A stretch of DNA of 26,865 bases. Origin: a virus. The stretch spans positions 1 to 26,865 of the IMG/VR virus record IMGVR_UViG_3300010392_003949. One strand, 5' to 3'. Below the pieces are notes generated by a model, which was not told where the DNA came from, made no database searches, and saw only the letters and a program-made list of their open reading frames with translations. This document shows positions 25,143 through 26,865 of the stretch, piece after piece. Position numbers and translations under genes: made by a program. Numbering within the stretch: the first letter of the stretch is position 1; every line of letters begins with the position of its first letter.

Positions 25143-25150
25143 GTGTAAAA
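25143..25150 (+). promoter_or_regulatory. GTGTAAAA element upstream of the fibre gene
   Basis: The leader reads GTGTAAAAATTATTAGG and lies 33 bases before ATG 25176. A doubled ribosome-binding site (TAAGGAATAAGG, 25163-25174) follows, nearly the same as that of the M gene on the other strand. This suggests strong late expression of the fibre. Confidence 0.52.
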
Positions 25151-25175
25151 ATTATTAGGTCATAAGGAATAAGGA

Positions 25176-26865
25176 ATGTCAGAAATAACAAGGTTTTTCA
25201 TTGGCGACAGGATATTTGCACCATTGGATGCCACGGGGGATTATGTCAATAAATATCAAGATGGCGCCATATTCACCACACAGGAGCAGCCATACAGACA
25301 ATATGTATTAAGAAGCGGACAATGGCAACAACTTACCTCAACTGGGGATGGTGCGGCTGGCGTCCCTGGAACATCTGGAACTAGCGGAACATCAGGTACT
25401 TCTGGCACGTCTGGATCATCTGGAAGTTCTGGTTCTTCGGGATCTTCCGGCACAGATGGAACAAGTGGAAGTTCGGGTTCATCTGGAACATCAGGAGCAA
25501 ATGGATCTTCCGGCCTATTGTCTTTAACTGGAGATCAAGACAGGGGTATTATTGTTTTAAATGGTTCGGCGCCAAATGGTTATGTATCTGAATATGTTGT
25601 AATAAGCGGAAGCGGGCTGGGGGTCAATACTCTTGAGCCGTCTGGGTGGGTCCACGTTCATCAAAGCGGTGGCGGTTGGCCACATCTTTTTTTAACAAAT
25701 GAAAATCAAATAGTTGTTTCTGTTTCCGGTTCCGGTGTTTTTATGCCACAGATTAAATCTGGTGACATAGAAGCATTTACTTTTATTACTACGGGTGATA
25801 ATGGGGAAATTGTTCATACACATGTTAAAAATCTACCTTCTGGTGTTGGAAGTCAATTTATAACAGTTGAAAGTGATGGAAGTCTCGCTCTTAGACCATC
25901 GGATGCTCAAGGAACATCTGGAACGTCTGGAAGTTCAGGCACTTCTGGTTCATCCGGGACAAGTGGCACTTCGGCAGTTGGCGTTACTTCTGGAACAAGT
26001 GGCTCGTCCGGTTCTTCTGGAACAGATGGAACTAGCGGTAGCTCAGGATCTTCTGGAACAGATGGCTCTTCGGGAAATGATGGAACTTCTGGGTCATCCG
26101 GGTCCTCAGGAGCAGATGGAACTAGCGGCAGCTCAGGATCTTCTGGAACAGATGGCTCTTCTGGAACAGACGGTTCTTCTGGTGGAGATGGAACATCCGG
26201 TTCGTCTGGATCATCTGGCGCTGACGGAACATCTGGTTCATCGGGTTCTTCAGGGGTAGATGGAACTTCGGGTTCGTCCGGTAGTTCTGGAACAGACGGT
26301 TCTTCAGGTGGAGATGGAACGAGTGGTTCATCGGGGTCTTCCGGCGTTGATGGAACAAGCGGAAGTTCAGGTTCTTCTGGCTTTGATGGCAATGCTGGAA
26401 CAAGCGGATCATCCGGTTCGTCTGGAACTGATGGGACAAGTGGTAGTTCTGGCTCATCTGGAACTGATGGTTCATCCGGGGGTGATGGGACCTCAGGCTC
26501 CTCTGGTTCTTCTGGGGTAGATGGAACATCTGGTTCATCAGGCTCTTCCGGCGTGGATGGAACTTCTGGTTCTTCCGGCTCATCTGGAACCGATGGCTCA
26601 TCTGGTGGTGATGGAACAAGTGGATCATCTGGTTCATCTGGAGTTGACGGAACATCTGGGTCTTCGGGATCTTCCGGTGTTGATGGTACGTCTGGATCTT
26701 CTGGAAGTTCTGGTGTTGACGGGACAAGTGGTAGTTCTGGCTCATCTGGAACAGACGGTTCTTCTGGTGGAGATGGAACATCCGGTTCGTCTGGATCATC
26801 TGGCGCTGACGGAACATCTGGTTCATCGGGTTCTTCAGGGGTAGATGGAACTTCGGGTTCGTCCG
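25176..26865 (+). CDS. Collagen-like Gly-X-Y tail fibre, 3'-partial
   Basis: Open from ATG 25176 to the right edge, 563 codons seen and no stop. Residues 1-64 form an N-terminal domain (MSEITRFFIGDRIFAPLDAT, ending in QPYRQYVLRSGQWQQLT) that probably binds the tail. Residues 65-113 are a first Gly-X-Y block; 114-245 a globular beta-rich domain with several His (WVHVHQ, GWPHLF, VHTHVKN), which may bind metal; 246-563 a long second Gly-X-Y block built of GTSGSSGSSG-x-DG units, x being T, A, V or F. X and Y are nearly always Ser, Thr or Asp; Pro is absent, unlike most collagens, so the helix would need other stabilisation, for example glycans on Thr/Ser. One interruption, TSAVGVTSG, at about 25968-25994. 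Translation is likely very strong from the doubled ribosome-binding site. Receptor-binding tip not in the window. Confidence 0.9.
   Translation, partial: MSEITRFFIGDRIFAPLDATGDYVNKYQDGAIFTTQEQPYRQYVLRSGQWQQLTSTGDGAAGVPGTSGTSGTSGTSGTSGSSGSSGSSGSSGTDGTSGSSGSSGTSGANGSSGLLSLTGDQDRGIIVLNGSAPNGYVSEYVVISGSGLGVNTLEPSGWVHVHQSGGGWPHLFLTNENQIVVSVSGSGVFMPQIKSGDIEAFTFITTGDNGEIVHTHVKNLPSGVGSQFITVESDGSLALRPSDAQGTSGTSGSSGTSGSSGTSGTSAVGVTSGTSGSSGSSGTDGTSGSSGSSGTDGSSGNDGTSGSSGSSGADGTSGSSGSSGTDGSSGTDGSSGGDGTSGSSGSSGADGTSGSSGSSGVDGTSGSSGSSGTDGSSGGDGTSGSSGSSGVDGTSGSSGSSGFDGNAGTSGSSGSSGTDGTSGSSGSSGTDGSSGGDGTSGSSGSSGVDGTSGSSGSSGVDGTSGSSGSSGTDGSSGGDGTSGSSGSSGVDGTSGSSGSSGVDGTSGSSGSSGVDGTSGSSGSSGTDGSSGGDGTSGSSGSSGADGTSGSSGSSGVDGTSGSS
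25368..25514 (+). repeat. First Gly-X-Y repeat block of the fibre
   Basis: 49 codons of GTS, GSS, GTD and GAN triplets. Separated from the longer block by a globular domain of about 130 residues, so the fibre has a short stalk, a knob and a long stalk. Confidence 0.88.
26160..26280 (+). repeat. 121-base exact direct repeat, copy 1
   Basis: Identical base for base to 26745-26865, 585 bases downstream. The base before it (T at 26159, A at 26744) differs. Given the free variation of serine codons elsewhere, the identity means recent duplication, gene conversion or an assembly effect. Confidence 0.93.
26745..26865 (+). repeat. 121-base exact direct repeat, copy 2, ending at the window edge
   Basis: Second copy of 26160-26280. 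The window stops exactly where the repeat copy stops being checkable, as expected when an assembler cannot cross a repeat. The true number of repeat units in the fibre is therefore unknown. Confidence 0.93.

Larger units (their letters stand above)
25911..26865 (+). repeat. Second Gly-X-Y repeat block, running to the window end
   Basis: About 318 codons of Gly-X-Y triplets grouped in units of 12-13 residues (GTSGSSGSSG-x-D), some with an added TDGSSGGD segment. Serine codons vary freely among all six, so most copies are old at the DNA level, but some stretches are nearly or fully identical, e.g. 26023-26071 and 26113-26161 (one mismatch seen), showing local recent duplication. Confidence 0.88.

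Noticed and set aside
25124-25143. Terminator hairpin after the sugar-modifying enzyme (AGCC-TTTTTAT-GGCC)
   Set aside because: Only three base pairs form without mismatch, and the sequence is not followed by a T run; too weak to call.
25907-26826. Long minus-strand and other-frame reading frames over the fibre repeats (rich in Glu-Pro-Asp-Val, or in Leu-Glu-Met-His)
   Set aside because: They arise because a Gly/Ser/Thr codon repeat lacks stops in other frames; they show the same period as the repeat, have no ribosome-binding sites and conflict with the continuous fibre frame.
25368-26865. CRISPR array
   Set aside because: Repeats are in frame, vary synonymously, have no regular unique spacers and keep a Gly-X-Y protein period.

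Overview
The window reads as part of the late structural region of a tailed phage, most likely a siphovirus with a lambda-type tail tip, from an uncultured and rather AT-rich source. Five genes in a row resemble lambda M, L, K, I and J, with the tape-measure protein beside them. The host is probably Gram-negative. This rests on the lambda-like tip and on a heptosyltransferase-like domain whose relatives use ADP-heptose; both are inferences. No tRNA, rRNA, integrase, CRISPR array or stretch over 300 bases without a gene was seen.

Layout. (1) 3-3728 (+): tape-measure protein, cut by the left edge of the window. (2) 3730-12328 (-): the tail-tip block, transcribed M (12328) > L > stand-alone JAMM protein > K-type JAMM+NlpC/P60 peptidase > I > J > an unknown small tail protein. 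The gene order is that of lambda but the whole block points against the tape measure, so it looks inverted. A free-standing homing-type nuclease (9936-10694, +) sits between L and K and its 3' end overlaps L antisense. (3) 12329-12456: divergent control region. (4) 12457-18992 (+): virion surface and tail structural genes. These are a tube-like protein with a Pro/Thr/Ser linker and a Cys-rich end, a second M-type protein with a (GSS)n linker, two more tube-like proteins, and an array of eight IPT/TIG domains. (5) 19032-25127 (+): one 2031-residue sugar-modifying enzyme that fuses two GT4-type transferases, two further GT-A-like segments, a PIG-L deacetylase, an autotransporter-heptosyltransferase-type domain with its cysteine finger, and an FkbM methyltransferase. 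(6) 25176-26865 (+): the start of a collagen-like Gly-X-Y fibre made almost only of Gly, Ser, Thr and Asp, open at the right edge.

How the parts may work together. The fibre, the M-type linker and the Pro/Thr/Ser linker offer hundreds of Ser and Thr acceptors. The enzyme next to the fibre carries the right kinds of domain to build and cap an O-linked glycan (transfer, deacetylation, methylation). I infer a phage-encoded system for glycosylating its own virion fibres; this is the main candidate for something new here.

Control. Five genes on both strands start 27-34 bases after a shared element, GTGTAAAA followed within a few bases by AGG, which looks like a phage late promoter joined to the ribosome-binding site. 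Many genes inside blocks overlap by 1-8 bases (TAATG, ATGA), so they are probably translated in a coupled way. The window ends exactly at the end of a 121-base repeat that occurs once more inside the fibre gene, so the right edge is probably an assembly break.
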